From contig NZ_SJPV01000005.1 in the NCBI RefSeq assembly GCF_007860135.1, positions 496,400 through 560,399 on the forward strand: DNA of 64,000 bases, in the 5' to 3' direction. Made by a program: the position numbers and the translations under genes. The notes beneath the pieces are model-generated. The model worked only from the letters and a program-made list of their open reading frames with translations. It had not been told where the DNA came from and ran no database searches. Source of the stretch: Novipirellula artificiosorum. GTDB lineage: Bacteria > Planctomycetota > Planctomycetia > Pirellulales > Pirellulaceae. Numbering within the stretch: position 1 is the stretch's first letter; the number at the start of each line of letters is the position of its first letter. Shown piece after piece: positions 43,665 to 51,225 of the stretch.

Positions 43665-44591
43665 TCAACTTGTCTCGGTGCTTCTCACACTTGGGTAGGT
43701 CTTCTCCTTGGCGTCGGTCTTAGTGAATGATGTTTGGGCTTCCCGAATCTCCGTAATAGGGTGTTGGTAAAAGAGTTGGGTGTAGAAGTGGTTTGAGAAG
43801 CCACGATGGTCCGATTCGTTCGTCGATGTAAAGGCATCAGGCGGCCGATACTGGTTGTCCATCGTGGCTCCGTGTTTGATCAAGGCGAGCAGGATCTCAG
43901 CCGTTCGAGGTCCGACACCGGGAATCGTCATCAGACGTACAATGCGTGGGTCGGTTTTACCAATCGCTTCGAGTTTTTTGACGATCATGTCCAATTGCTG
44001 TGTCAATGAATCGAGGATCGTCAGTTCGATGTCGAGTTCACCCTTCCAGAGTTCGTCGGCTCCACACTCTTGGATCGGTTTACGGAACGAGTCGATGTGC
44101 TCGCGTCCAGTGTGCCACGCCTTGTCCCCCGAGTCGATCGTGATGCCGTGGTTGACGAACCAGGCACGGATGGTGTTTTTGGTTTTGTTGATACGTCGGT
44201 CGAGCATCTTGCGATACTTGACCAGCGAGCGGAACTCGCGGTGCGTTTGCGAGGGCATGTGGACCGGTTTGAGTTCTCGCATGGCGGCCAATCGAGCGAG
44301 TTTGAGGGCGTCGTCTTTATCGGTTTTGCGTTTGACTTTGGCCCATTGCCAAGCCTCCTCATTGGTCGAGCAGACGAGCGTGGAGAGGCCGAGCGATTGA
44401 GCCAAGTCGTTAATCCAGCCTGAGGGTCCGCAAGCTTCCATGACGACGAGGTCCACCTTGGCGTTCTTCAAGACGCTAGCGATGTGTTTCCGCTCGGTGG
44501 GGGTAGTAAGAAAGCGTGATTTTCGGGTTTTTGTGTCAAAGAAGCAGCAGACGGAGTTGAATTTGCCGAGATCAAGAGCGAGAATTTTCAT
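43665..44591 (-). pseudogene. IS110 family transposase, C-terminus replaced (copy 1)
   Basis: 308 aa. N-terminal DEDD (RuvC-like) domain: ILALDLGKFNSVCCFFD, VVMEACGPSGWINDLAQS, and KRKTDKDDALKLARLAAM carry the acidic residues. The start of the second domain is present (RLMTIPGVGPRTAEILLALI), but right after it the sequence becomes unrelated (KHGATMDNQYRPPDAFTSTN) and the Ser-containing C-terminal half normal in IS110 recombinases is missing. So the protein is probably inactive. Both copies share this same break, therefore duplication came after it or the element moved in trans. Confidence 0.85.
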
Positions 44592-44607
44592 ATTGAAGTA
44601 TCCTTGT

Positions 44608-44705
44608 GTTTGGTGGGTGGAGCGAATGTGACTGACAGATACCGTCTGTCAGCATCACGGGTCCGAGTCGCCAGTTTAATTACGAATGACTCCCACCCAT
44701 CAAAC
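44608..44705. ncRNA. Structured region upstream of IS110-like transposase, copy 1
   Basis: An outer inverted repeat (GTTTGGTGGGTGG 44608-44620; CCACCCATCAAAC 44693-44705; 12 of 13 paired) encloses a perfect hairpin CTGACAGA/TCTGTCAG (44632-44639 and 44645-44652). The same structure occurs at 47501-47598. IS110 elements encode a bridge RNA in their non-coding end next to the transposase, so this is a candidate for that RNA or part of it. It is shorter than the known bridge RNAs and expression is unproven. Confidence 0.45.
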
Positions 44706-44738
44706 CTCGGACTCTTTCGTCGACGTTAGAATAACGCA

Positions 44739-45218
44739 ATGGACTCAATCTACGTCGAAACAACTGTGATTGGCAATGTCGCTGGACGCATCCACTCAAA
44801 CCCGGATGTCGCGTCCCGCCAACGGGCAACGAGAAGCTGGTGGAACATTGCGGCAGCCCAATACGAACTTGCGATCTCGCAGCTTGTCATTGATGAATGC
44901 AGTGATGGCGATTTGGCAGCCGCTTACGAGCGTCTGGATGTCCTCCGTGACTTGACCGTCCTTGCGATCACCGACGAAGCAAGAGCGTTGGCAGGCGTAC
45001 TCAATGCCGAGGGTGCTGTCCCACCATCCGAACCGCGTGACGCTTTGCACATTGCCGTTGCGGCAGTTCAGCGAGTACAATACTTGGTGACCTGGAATTT
45101 TAAACACATCGCCAACGCGACAATGCGATCCAAGATCGAGCAGGCTTGCCGTGACGCGGGTTTTGAGCCTCCAGTGATTTGCTCGCCACCTGAAATCCCC
45201 GGGGATACTGATGACTAA
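44739..45218 (+). CDS. PIN-domain protein (VapC-like toxin)
   Basis: 159 aa. SIYVETTVIGNVAGRIHSNP, with Glu replacing the more usual Asp, is the N-terminal acidic site of the PIN subgroup written YxETS; LVIDECSDGD and PRDALHIAVAAVQRVQYLVT supply the other acidic residues; LVTWNFKHIAN is the last motif. Likely Mg2+-dependent ribonuclease toxin. It starts 25 bases after the right end of IS110-like copy 1, behind CGTTAGAATAACG, which resembles an integron core site. The stop overlaps the next gene by 8 bases. Confidence 0.75.
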   Translation: MDSIYVETTVIGNVAGRIHSNPDVASRQRATRSWWNIAAAQYELAISQLVIDECSDGDLAAAYERLDVLRDLTVLAITDEARALAGVLNAEGAVPPSEPRDALHIAVAAVQRVQYLVTWNFKHIANATMRSKIEQACRDAGFEPPVICSPPEIPGDTDD

Positions 45219-45432
45219 TCCAATCACACAACAAATTCGAGACGCTCGTCATCGCCTCGCGGCGAAATTCGACAACGACCTTGATCGGATTGTTGATGAT
45301 TTGCAGCGTCAACAATCCGAATCCGGTCGGCACTACGTTGACCGCTCCAAACAAGCGACGAACCATGCGATGCAACGGAGCGGCGGCGGTGACGTTGCTG
45401 ACAGTGGAGAGTCCACTTCGGTCGCCGGCTGA
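45211..45432 (+). CDS. Small partner of the PIN protein (probable antitoxin)
   Basis: 73 aa. MTNPITQQIRDARHRLAAKF and DNDLDRIVDDLQRQQSESGR match a short conserved pattern I recall beside PIN-domain genes in planctomycetes and cyanobacteria (DPIVxEVRxxRxxHAxKFxYDLDAI). It is helical, charged and without a known DNA-binding motif. Overlap with the toxin gene implies a pair in toxin-first order. The last 20 residues are Ser/Gly-rich and may be unimportant. Confidence 0.65.
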   Translation: MTNPITQQIRDARHRLAAKFDNDLDRIVDDLQRQQSESGRHYVDRSKQATNHAMQRSGGGDVADSGESTSVAG

Positions 45433-45470
45433 TCGGTACCGTTATCGGAATGAAGACCAATTCCAAGCTT

Positions 45471-45992
45471 ATGAATCCCTACGCTCCATCGTTGCATCAT
45501 GATTCTAGCGAAACCGGAAACATTTCCTTTGCGGTTGCTTCCGGTGTGCGGCTGCTTACCGCTTTCGTAACGCTTGTGGTTGCCCTTGGCTTTATTGGCG
45601 GGTTTCGCAATATTGCAGAGAGTGCTGCATCCGATCCATGGGGTATTGCAATTGGATGTGTCGTTATTTCAGTCCTTGCCCTGGTCACTACGAAGCTTTA
45701 TGTATTGTGCCGCCCATGGAAAAAACTGCCTCTGCGTCTGACTACTCTCGGTATCTTCGCTGAAACGGCGTGCTTTACATCGCTGCTGATCGTACTATTG
45801 GGCGAATTGGCATCGTTACCGGGCCGTATCTTGGGATACCGCTTAGAAGAAATGTTTTCTTGGTACAACGACTTTTACGTGATTCCTCTAGCCGCGCCCT
45901 TGGCCGGTATCGCAACCGTTGAGCTTACCCGTCATTTTCGTGTGTTTGCGCGATCGGTGGATAACCACGTCGCGAACCGGACCGACCGGTAG
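45471..45992 (+). CDS. Integral membrane protein of unknown function
   Basis: 173 aa from ATG 45471 (ATG 45450 also in frame). MNPYAPSLHHDSSETGN is the short Pro/Asp-rich leader common in small planctomycete membrane proteins. Four hydrophobic segments follow: LLTAFVTLVVALGFIGGF, IAIGCVVISVLALVTTKLYV, a span in LGIFAETACFTSLLIVLLGE, and VIPLAAPLAGIATVEL. No family recognised. It lies with the PIN pair between the two IS110-like copies and is followed by an attC-like half-site, as a cassette gene would be. Confidence 0.65.
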   Translation: MNPYAPSLHHDSSETGNISFAVASGVRLLTAFVTLVVALGFIGGFRNIAESAASDPWGIAIGCVVISVLALVTTKLYVLCRPWKKLPLRLTTLGIFAETACFTSLLIVLLGELASLPGRILGYRLEEMFSWYNDFYVIPLAAPLAGIATVELTRHFRVFARSVDNHVANRTDR

Positions 45993-45999
45993 CGTGTTT

Positions 46000-46040
46000 A
46001 CAAATGAATAGCCTTGGGCGGTCGCCCGGTGATGGCCGCC
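46000..46040. repeat. Half of an attC-like palindrome
   Basis: GTTTACAAATGAATAG followed by CGGTCGCCCGGTGATGGCCGC resembles the right half of the palindrome at 43084-43150 (loop TTTTACGAATGG, then CCCGGCCCGCTGATCGCC). IS110-like copy 2 begins directly after it, at the same relative position as copy 1. The assignment is tentative. Confidence 0.35.
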
Positions 46041-46554
46041 GACTATGAAGTCCGAGGTTGTGCAAGTGGCGGGTCTCCACTTTTTCCGATTTCCTGTTGT
46101 TATGTCATTTGAGTTGAAATCTCCTTTGGAGCCTGCCTTCGTCGGAGCCGCCTGTTGGTCGCTCGCCCGGCACTCGCGATAGCGAGCTTGGCGAACGACA
46201 GGCGGTGGAGACGTTGGGCAGGCGGAGGTTGCCTTTGTTGGAGAGCTTCGAGGGAGTGGGCCGCACACGAATCACTGCGACTTTCAGTCAAGGATGTTGA
46301 TTAAACGACTATTCGAGGTGTGAACGCATTTGAACTCTGATAGATCCGCTCACTGCGGACTGCCGTCCTCTCAGTTATCCATGCACGGTTCAACGATCGC
46401 TTGTACGGTCATCGGCTCGAGGTGGGTGCAGCTTGCCTGGAGGCTTCTATGAGCAGCAAGCTACCTTCCGTTGGTGTGGCACATTCTTTAGGGCGACGTG
46501 TCTGGGCTTTCTGCGATTCGCAACTGCGATCGGTCCTAGGGCGAAAGATCAGGG

Positions 46555-47484
46555 TCAACTTGTCTCGGTGCTCATCACACTCAGGGTAGGTCTTCTCCTT
46601 GGCGTCGGTCTTAGTGAATGATGTTTGGGCTTCCCGAATCTCCGCAATAGGTTGTGTTGGTAAAAGAGTTGGGTGTAGAATTGGTTTGAGAAGCCACGAT
46701 GGTCCGATTCGTTCGTCGATGTAAAGGCATCAGGCGGCCGATACTGGTTGTCCATCGTGGCTCCGTGTTTGATCAAGGCTACCAGGATCTCAGCCGTTCG
46801 AGGTCCGACACCGGGAATCGTCATCAGACGTACAATGCGTGGGTCGGTTTTACCAATCGCTTCGAGTTTATTGACGATCATGTCCAATTGCTGTGTCAAT
46901 GAATCGAGGATCGTCAGTTCGATGTCGAGTTCACCCTTCCAGAGTTCGTCGGCTCCACACTCTTGGATCGGTTTACGGAACGAGTCGATGTGCTCGCGTC
47001 CAGTGTGCCACGCCTTGTCCCCCGAGTCGATCGTGATGCCGTGGTTGACGAACCAGGCACGGATGGTGTTTTTGGCTTTGTTGATGCGGCGGTCGAGTGT
47101 CTTGCGATACTTGACCAGTGAGCGAAACTCGCGGTGCTCTTGCGACGGCATGTGGACCGGTTTGAGTTCCCGCATGGCGGCTAATCGAGCGAGCTTGAGT
47201 GCGTCGTCTTTGTCGGTTTTGCGTTTGACGTTGGCCCATCGCCAAGCTTCCTCGTTGGTCGAGCAGACGAGCGTGGAGAGGCCGAGCGATTGGGCCAAGT
47301 CGTTGATCCACCCTGAAGGGCCGCACGACTCCATGACAACAAGGTTGGCTTTGCGATTCTTAAAGACGCTGGTGAGGGAGTCGCGGCGAGTGGTGACGTT
47401 GAGAAATGAGTGCTTTCGTGATTTTGTGTCAAAGAAGCAGCACATCGTATTGAGTTTGCCGAGGTCAAGAGCGAGAATTCTCAT
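46555..47484 (-). pseudogene. IS110 family transposase, C-terminus replaced (copy 2)
   Basis: 309 aa, nearly the same as copy 1 from residue 50 to 270. ILALDLGKLNTMCCFFDTKS starts the DEDD domain; the start of the C-terminal domain (MTIPGVGPRTAEILVALIKH) is followed by the same unrelated tail as in copy 1, which then differs by frameshift (HNLLRRFGKPKHHS). The free drift of the tail shows it is not selected. N-terminal residues 20-55 differ more than the rest. Probably inactive. Confidence 0.85.
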
Positions 47485-47500
47485 ACCGAAGTTTCCTTGT

Positions 47501-47598
47501 GTTTGGTGGGTGGAGCGAATGTGACTGACAGATACCGTCTGTCAGCATCACGGGTCCGAGTCGCCAGTTTAATTACGAATGACTCCCACCCATCAAAC
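47501..47598. ncRNA. Structured region upstream of IS110-like transposase, copy 2
   Basis: Outer repeat GTTTGGTGGGTGG (47501-47513) and CCACCCATCAAAC (47586-47598) around the perfect hairpin CTGACAGA/TCTGTCAG (47525-47532 and 47538-47545). The sequence is the same as in copy 1 across the whole stretch, whereas the transposase frames have several differences. Candidate bridge RNA or transposon end. Confidence 0.45.
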
Positions 47599-47706
47599 CT
47601 TGGACTTACATGGATTCTTTATCCGACTGACGCGCGTCGATCTGATGGCAACATGGCCACGCCCTGTTTACGTTCAACCTCAAGCGAACAACGAGGAGCA
47701 TCTGAA

Positions 47707-48018
47707 ATGTCAAACCTAGACTTGCAGAAGTTGGAAGAAGGTATCGCCATTTCGCGTCAATGGAATAGGCAGCAATTGCAAAACTCCTTCGCCATGGTTG
47801 CGTCAGCGGCTTTGGCCTATTGCCTAACCGCAGCAGCCGTACCCGGACCTCAAAGTCTCGCACTTTCGATCGCCGCCGCGACCGGATTGACCGTCGGCGT
47901 CTGTTGCGCACCGAACACTTATCGTAGCCGAAACGGATCATTGGGATTAGCGTTTGCCTTACTCGCGGCCATGTGGACTGTACCCGCGGTCGTCGTGATC
48001 GTTTCGCTATTCGGTTAG
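47707..48018 (+). CDS. Small membrane protein of unknown function
   Basis: 103 aa from ATG 47707, chosen because GAGGAG lies 8-10 bases upstream and the longer frame (from 47497) would run through IS110-like DNA. An amphipathic N-terminus (SNLDLQKLEEGIAISRQWNR) precedes two or three hydrophobic segments: FAMVASAALAYCLTAAAV, LSIAAATGLTVGV and LGLAFALLAAMWTVPAVVVI. No family recognised. It is followed at once by an attC-like half-site and a group II intron remnant. Confidence 0.6.
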   Translation: MSNLDLQKLEEGIAISRQWNRQQLQNSFAMVASAALAYCLTAAAVPGPQSLALSIAAATGLTVGVCCAPNTYRSRNGSLGLAFALLAAMWTVPAVVVIVSLFG

Positions 48019-48021
48019 AAT

Positions 48022-48043
48022 CCACAACGGCGGATAACCATCG
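48022..48043. repeat. Half of an attC-like site at a group II intron boundary
   Basis: ACAACGGCGGATAACCATCG directly after the small gene resembles the left half of planctomycete cassette-type palindromes as I recall them. The group II intron 3' end abuts it on the minus strand. The matching right half is not seen here, as if deletion removed it. Confidence 0.35.
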
Positions 48044-48120
48044 CAATCGGGATAGGGGACCGGGTTGCCCCGGGCGCCCTCCCACACCACCGTACATGCG
48101 GGTCCGCATACGGCGGTTCG
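48044..48120 (-). ncRNA. 3' fragment of a group II intron (domains V and VI)
   Basis: On the minus strand, positions 48117-48086 fold as a domain V-like hairpin: ACCGCCGTA pairs fully with TACGGTGGT (one G-U), a two-base bulge follows, and TGCG/CGCA closes a tetraloop. Next come GTGTGGGAGGGCGCCC and the hairpin CCGGG-GCAA-CCCGG, then TCCCCTATCCCGAT at the 3' end near 48044-48050. This is the usual order at the end of class C-like bacterial group II introns. There is no reverse transcriptase and no domain I-IV sequence next to it, so it is a stub. It shares orientation with the 5' fragment at 43080 but cannot be the same intact copy. Confidence 0.65.
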
Positions 48121-48244
48121 ACGCAAGGATGCAAGCGATTGCCAACGCTCTTCTTCGTTCAGCAGGTCCTCTCTGGTCTGCAATTGCGTCTTCGCTAAAC
48201 TGTCTCACTTCCAATTGACGAGACCAGCCACGGAAGTGAACCCG

Positions 48245-48877
48245 ATGCGAATTGATTGCCACTCAACCTTCTACTTGAAACCCTCCGACCCCACTCACTA
48301 TTTCCGCAGAAGCGAGATGGACGTTTGGTGCCATACCAACGGTGATGAGCCGACGATCGCAGCTCGTTTGGCTGTCGACTACCTCGACATCGCCCGTGCA
48401 GATAGCGAAGGTCAGAGCATCCTGCACATTTGTGACGCCGATTCGGCGGCCTGGATGCAAGTCTATGAGGCCACCATTGAGCCGGACATCAACTTCCTTG
48501 GGATTCGCGAGGACTTCGGTTTCGACGATCCCGTCCAAGGTCTAGTCTTTATCCATGGAGCAGTGTTTCATCCAGACGTCAATTCATGGAGGACGTTTAT
48601 TCTCGATTCCCTCTGCCACATGTTTCCCGAGGACACTGCCACGGTGATGTGGAAGCATACGACTAATCTGGAGCCGAAAGAATTGGCGAGCCTCGGATTT
48701 CGCAAAGTTGCTGGGTCAGAACTTTTGTTCCGTCCAAACATGCTTCAGAATACCTATTCGGCATTGGACGACAATCGAGATCCTGAAGAGCTAATCGTAG
48801 CCGAGGATGCTCAAGAGTACGTTGACCAGCTGTGGTCCGAGCTTGATGATTCTGACTTGTCGCACTTTGGCGATTGA
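48245..48877 (+). CDS. Hypothetical soluble protein
   Basis: 210 aa from ATG 48245; the frame is open to 48065 through intron-derived sequence, which is not part of the protein. Acidic, no signal peptide or membrane span. It is rich in aromatic residues early (CHSTFYLKPSDPTHYFRRSE) and contains LEPKELASLGFRKVAGSEL, which is faintly like the C-terminal motif of GNAT acetyltransferases, but the acetyl-CoA loop is not evident. Function unknown. It appears complete and stands alone. Confidence 0.6.
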   Translation: MRIDCHSTFYLKPSDPTHYFRRSEMDVWCHTNGDEPTIAARLAVDYLDIARADSEGQSILHICDADSAAWMQVYEATIEPDINFLGIREDFGFDDPVQGLVFIHGAVFHPDVNSWRTFILDSLCHMFPEDTATVMWKHTTNLEPKELASLGFRKVAGSELLFRPNMLQNTYSALDDNRDPEELIVAEDAQEYVDQLWSELDDSDLSHFGD

Positions 48878-48933
48878 CAATGATCGAAGGATCTCAAGTG
48901 GCAACGAATTCATTGGGACGGGGTGCGTGAACC

Positions 48934-49461
48934 ATGGGACGTGGCTGCATACTCTGTGGCCGCTGGCGGCCAAGTGAACAATTTGGCGGTCGCGGTCCTA
49001 AGTCGAGGATCTGTCGTAAGTGCAGACGAATGCCAAAGATCGAGCAACAACGGTTGCTACGGTTGGGTGAGATCCACGGTTTCCTCGAGCAATCGAACAT
49101 TTCGAAGAAGAACATCAAGCGGCTGTCCACGCTGGAAACAGACGCCATCACAGAAGTCGCCGAACTCGCGTCGCTCGTGAAGCGAATTGCGGTGGCCCAA
49201 CCAAGACGTCGGCGTCGATGGAAGTGGCTTTGGCGAAGCCAACGGGAACTTCTGCAGGAGGCAGTGAAAGCCCGACTGATCGACCCTCTGCCTCCGCGTC
49301 CTACGGAACCCGACAATGACTTTGAATGGTCGCCAGAGAATGACTTTCTCGAAGACTATTTCGAACTGGACGACTTCAACGATGTCTGGATTGAGCCACG
49401 GTCGTATGAGTCCGAACCATCATCGGCTTCTATCTGCCGGGCATTGACTGGTAAACGGTAG
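48934..49461 (+). CDS. Small zinc-ribbon protein of unknown function
   Basis: 175 aa. CILCGRWRPSEQFGGRG followed by CRKC gives a CxxC-x(18)-CxxC zinc-ribbon at residues 5-30. A basic helical segment follows (EIHGFLEQSNISKKNIKRLS and QPRRRRRWKWLWRSQRELLQ), and the C-terminal 50 residues are strongly acidic with repeated Asp/Glu-Phe. I recall the pattern GCxLCGRxRPxEQFGGRG in planctomycete hypothetical proteins. Nucleic-acid binding is plausible from the ribbon plus basic region but unproven. The 269 bases after it hold no gene. Confidence 0.65.
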   Translation: MGRGCILCGRWRPSEQFGGRGPKSRICRKCRRMPKIEQQRLLRLGEIHGFLEQSNISKKNIKRLSTLETDAITEVAELASLVKRIAVAQPRRRRRWKWLWRSQRELLQEAVKARLIDPLPPRPTEPDNDFEWSPENDFLEDYFELDDFNDVWIEPRSYESEPSSASICRALTGKR

Positions 49462-49730
49462 ATGGGTCGTTGCTTGAAACCTGTCGGTGTCGTTGGAAGG
49501 TTGGGAGCTTCTCCTGCAACGGTTTGTAATACCGTTTAGCATTCATTGTTTCGGTTGCTCGCCTTTGAATGCTCGCATTCTGGCCGTGATTGTCGTATCG
49601 ACGCATTACCCGGCCATTCTTCGCATCTCGGCCGCAACATGGGCTGGCAGCCACCCCCTCAGTTGCGAACGCATCAAAAACACAGTGATTTGCGGGGTCA
49701 AATGCGTTTCGAATCTCGAGGTACCCATTC

Positions 49731-49943
49731 ATGAGTGAGGCAAGACGTAGCGATATCGCTGCCATTCTTACGCGTGCATTAGCTCGCTGCCGGTCCAAGG
49801 CAGAACAACGTGCGACGCAATGTGCGATCTACACTCGTCAATCGAATCAAGTCGATGTCGAACAAGATTCCGAATCGCTCGACATCAACGAATTGTCGAT
49901 CGTCTCCGAATCGGAGCAAGCTAACACGGAGGTGAGCCGATGA
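49731..49943 (+). pseudogene. Small gene preceding DUF2924, with recombinase N-terminus-like tail
   Basis: 70 aa. SEARRSDIAAILTRALARCR resembles the small conserved protein encoded before DUF2924 and serine-recombinase genes in planctomycetes. It then continues with CAIYTRQSNQVDVEQDSESL, which resembles the N-terminus of large serine recombinases (CAIYTRKS, then EQEFNSLD). So it looks like two gene starts joined. It overlaps the next gene by four bases (ATGA), showing that the module order is preserved. Confidence 0.45.
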
Positions 49944-50508
49944 CGGATGAAACTCGATTGGCGGTTGCTGCGCTCGAGGACAAGACAGTCAATGAACTGC
50001 GATCGCTCTACGAAGAGGTTCTGGATAACGTTCGTCGGGCCACCCCCGAAGAAGATGGATACGTCGACTGGGATCCTCGATTGCCACCGCCGGGCAGCTT
50101 TCTGGAACGGCGATACAAGGGCCAGATGATTCGCGTGCTCGTATTGACGGACGGATTTGAGTACGAGGGCAAACGGTTTCGTTCGCTCAATTTGAGCGGG
50201 AGATCATCGGCGAGCGGATTCGCGACAAAATCGCGGCTCAGCGACGGCGTGGGAAATGGGCGGGCGGTATCCCGGTGCTGGGCTACGACGTCGATCGATC
50301 CGGGCCAAGCCCGAAGTTGGTGGTCAACGCGGACGAGGCGGCGAAGGTGCGGCGGATCTTTGGGTTGTACCTCGAGATGGAGTCCATGACGCCGGTGGTC
50401 GAAGAACTTGACCGTCGTGGCGGGCGTTTAAAATCCTGGACGACGAAATCGGGAAAGACGAGAGGAGGTAAACCGTTCGATAAGTCGTCGCTGCACACGA
50501 TGGCATAG
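49940..50508 (+). pseudogene. DUF2924 protein fused by deletion to a serine recombinase fragment
   Basis: From ATG 49940 the frame encodes a DUF2924 N-terminus (LRSLYEEVLD, LPPPGSFLERRYKGQMIRVL, GFEYEGKRFRSL). At about 50185 the sequence changes; in another frame it reads FEREIIGERIRDKIAAQRRR, GKWAGGIPVLGYDVD and VNADEAAKVRRIFGLYLEME, the middle of a large serine recombinase just after its catalytic domain. That ends at 50508 where beta-lactamase sequence on the other strand begins. In intact modules DUF2924 is followed by the whole recombinase gene, so an internal deletion removed the DUF2924 C-terminus and recombinase N-terminus. Confidence 0.65.
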
Positions 50509-51086
50509 GCTTCTGCGGCTACGGTTGCGTAGGCCTTGTCCTGTAAACCATAGAAGTCCCGCAAAATTTCGGAACATTCCCGATCAACTCGTTGCTCTGT
50601 AATCCCAATACTGCGCAACATCTTCGTCACCGCTTCCGGACCTCCCGCTACTTTTAGACAGGTGTCCGTCGCCGTATTGTCGCTTTCGGTGATCATGGGT
50701 TCAATCAAATTGGCGACCGACAACTTTACACCGGGATGAACGAAATTCACGGTGATCGGATTGGGCCCGACGACCATCGTTTCTAGTGGGACATCAATGA
50801 AATCGGTGAGCTTAAGTTGTCCTTTATCGACGAGGTCCAGCAAGGTGGTTGCAATTGCAACTTTATAGGTACTCGCCATAACAAACGCCTCATTGCCGTT
50901 GATGGTGACGCTCACCCCTGAGCCAATTTCCTGTGCAGCCACTCCCATGCGGCCCACTAGACCCTGCGAAACGTTCTCAAGCTTCTGAGAAATATCTTGC
51001 GCGTTATGCTCCTGAGCAAATGCATATTGACCTGCAAAAAATGACGAGACTATTGCGATACAAATTAGTGCTACGTTTCGTTTCAT
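50500..51086 (-). pseudogene. Class A beta-lactamase truncated at its C-terminus
   Basis: Signal peptide ending AFAQ, then STYK at 72-75 (nucleophile Ser72 and Lys75) and ESDNTATD with the SDN motif at 135-137: a class A serine beta-lactamase. Homology ends around residue 193; from position 50508 the frame continues to 50283 only as antisense of the recombinase fragment. The KTG motif and last helices are missing, so it is most likely inactive. The break is shared exactly with the recombinase fragment, so one recombination event produced both. Confidence 0.75.
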
Positions 51087-51225
51087 GGGACTTCATCTCT
51101 TAGTCATTACGTATGTTTGATGCGGGCTGTGAATAGTTGTCCCGTTTCGTTGCAGCGATCGTCGCCAGACGGTGGGTCGGGCCACGCCTTGGCGAACGTG
51201 GCAACAACACATGACCGGCCATTTC

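Larger units (their letters stand above)
43141..44713 (-). mobile_element. IS110-like element, copy 1
   Basis: About 1.57 kb nearly identical to 46030-47606. It contains the transposase frame, about 110 bases of upstream structured sequence and about 500 bases downstream of the frame. Left limit near GACTATGAAGTCC at 43151; right limit near CATCAAACCTCGGACT at 44712. No inverted terminal repeats, as usual for IS110. The two copies are in direct orientation and flank the toxin/membrane gene segment. Confidence 0.75.
46030..47606 (-). mobile_element. IS110-like element, copy 2
   Basis: Second copy of the 1.57-kb unit at 43141-44713, same orientation. Differences are scattered substitutions plus small indels near 46583 and 46653 that shift the last 30 codons of the frame. 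Left edge at GACTATGAAGTCCGAGG (46040), right edge near CATCAAACCTTGGACT (47605). Includes the nested hairpin at 46147-46208. Confidence 0.75.

Noticed and set aside
45888..46268. 126-aa minus-strand frame and its 129-aa twin at 42990-43379
   Set aside because: Both cross the nested hairpin and element edge of the IS110-like copies and share a translation only because the DNA is duplicated.
50283..50499. C-terminal part of the beta-lactamase frame
   Set aside because: From 50508 downward the frame is only the antisense of the serine recombinase fragment and has no beta-lactamase motifs.
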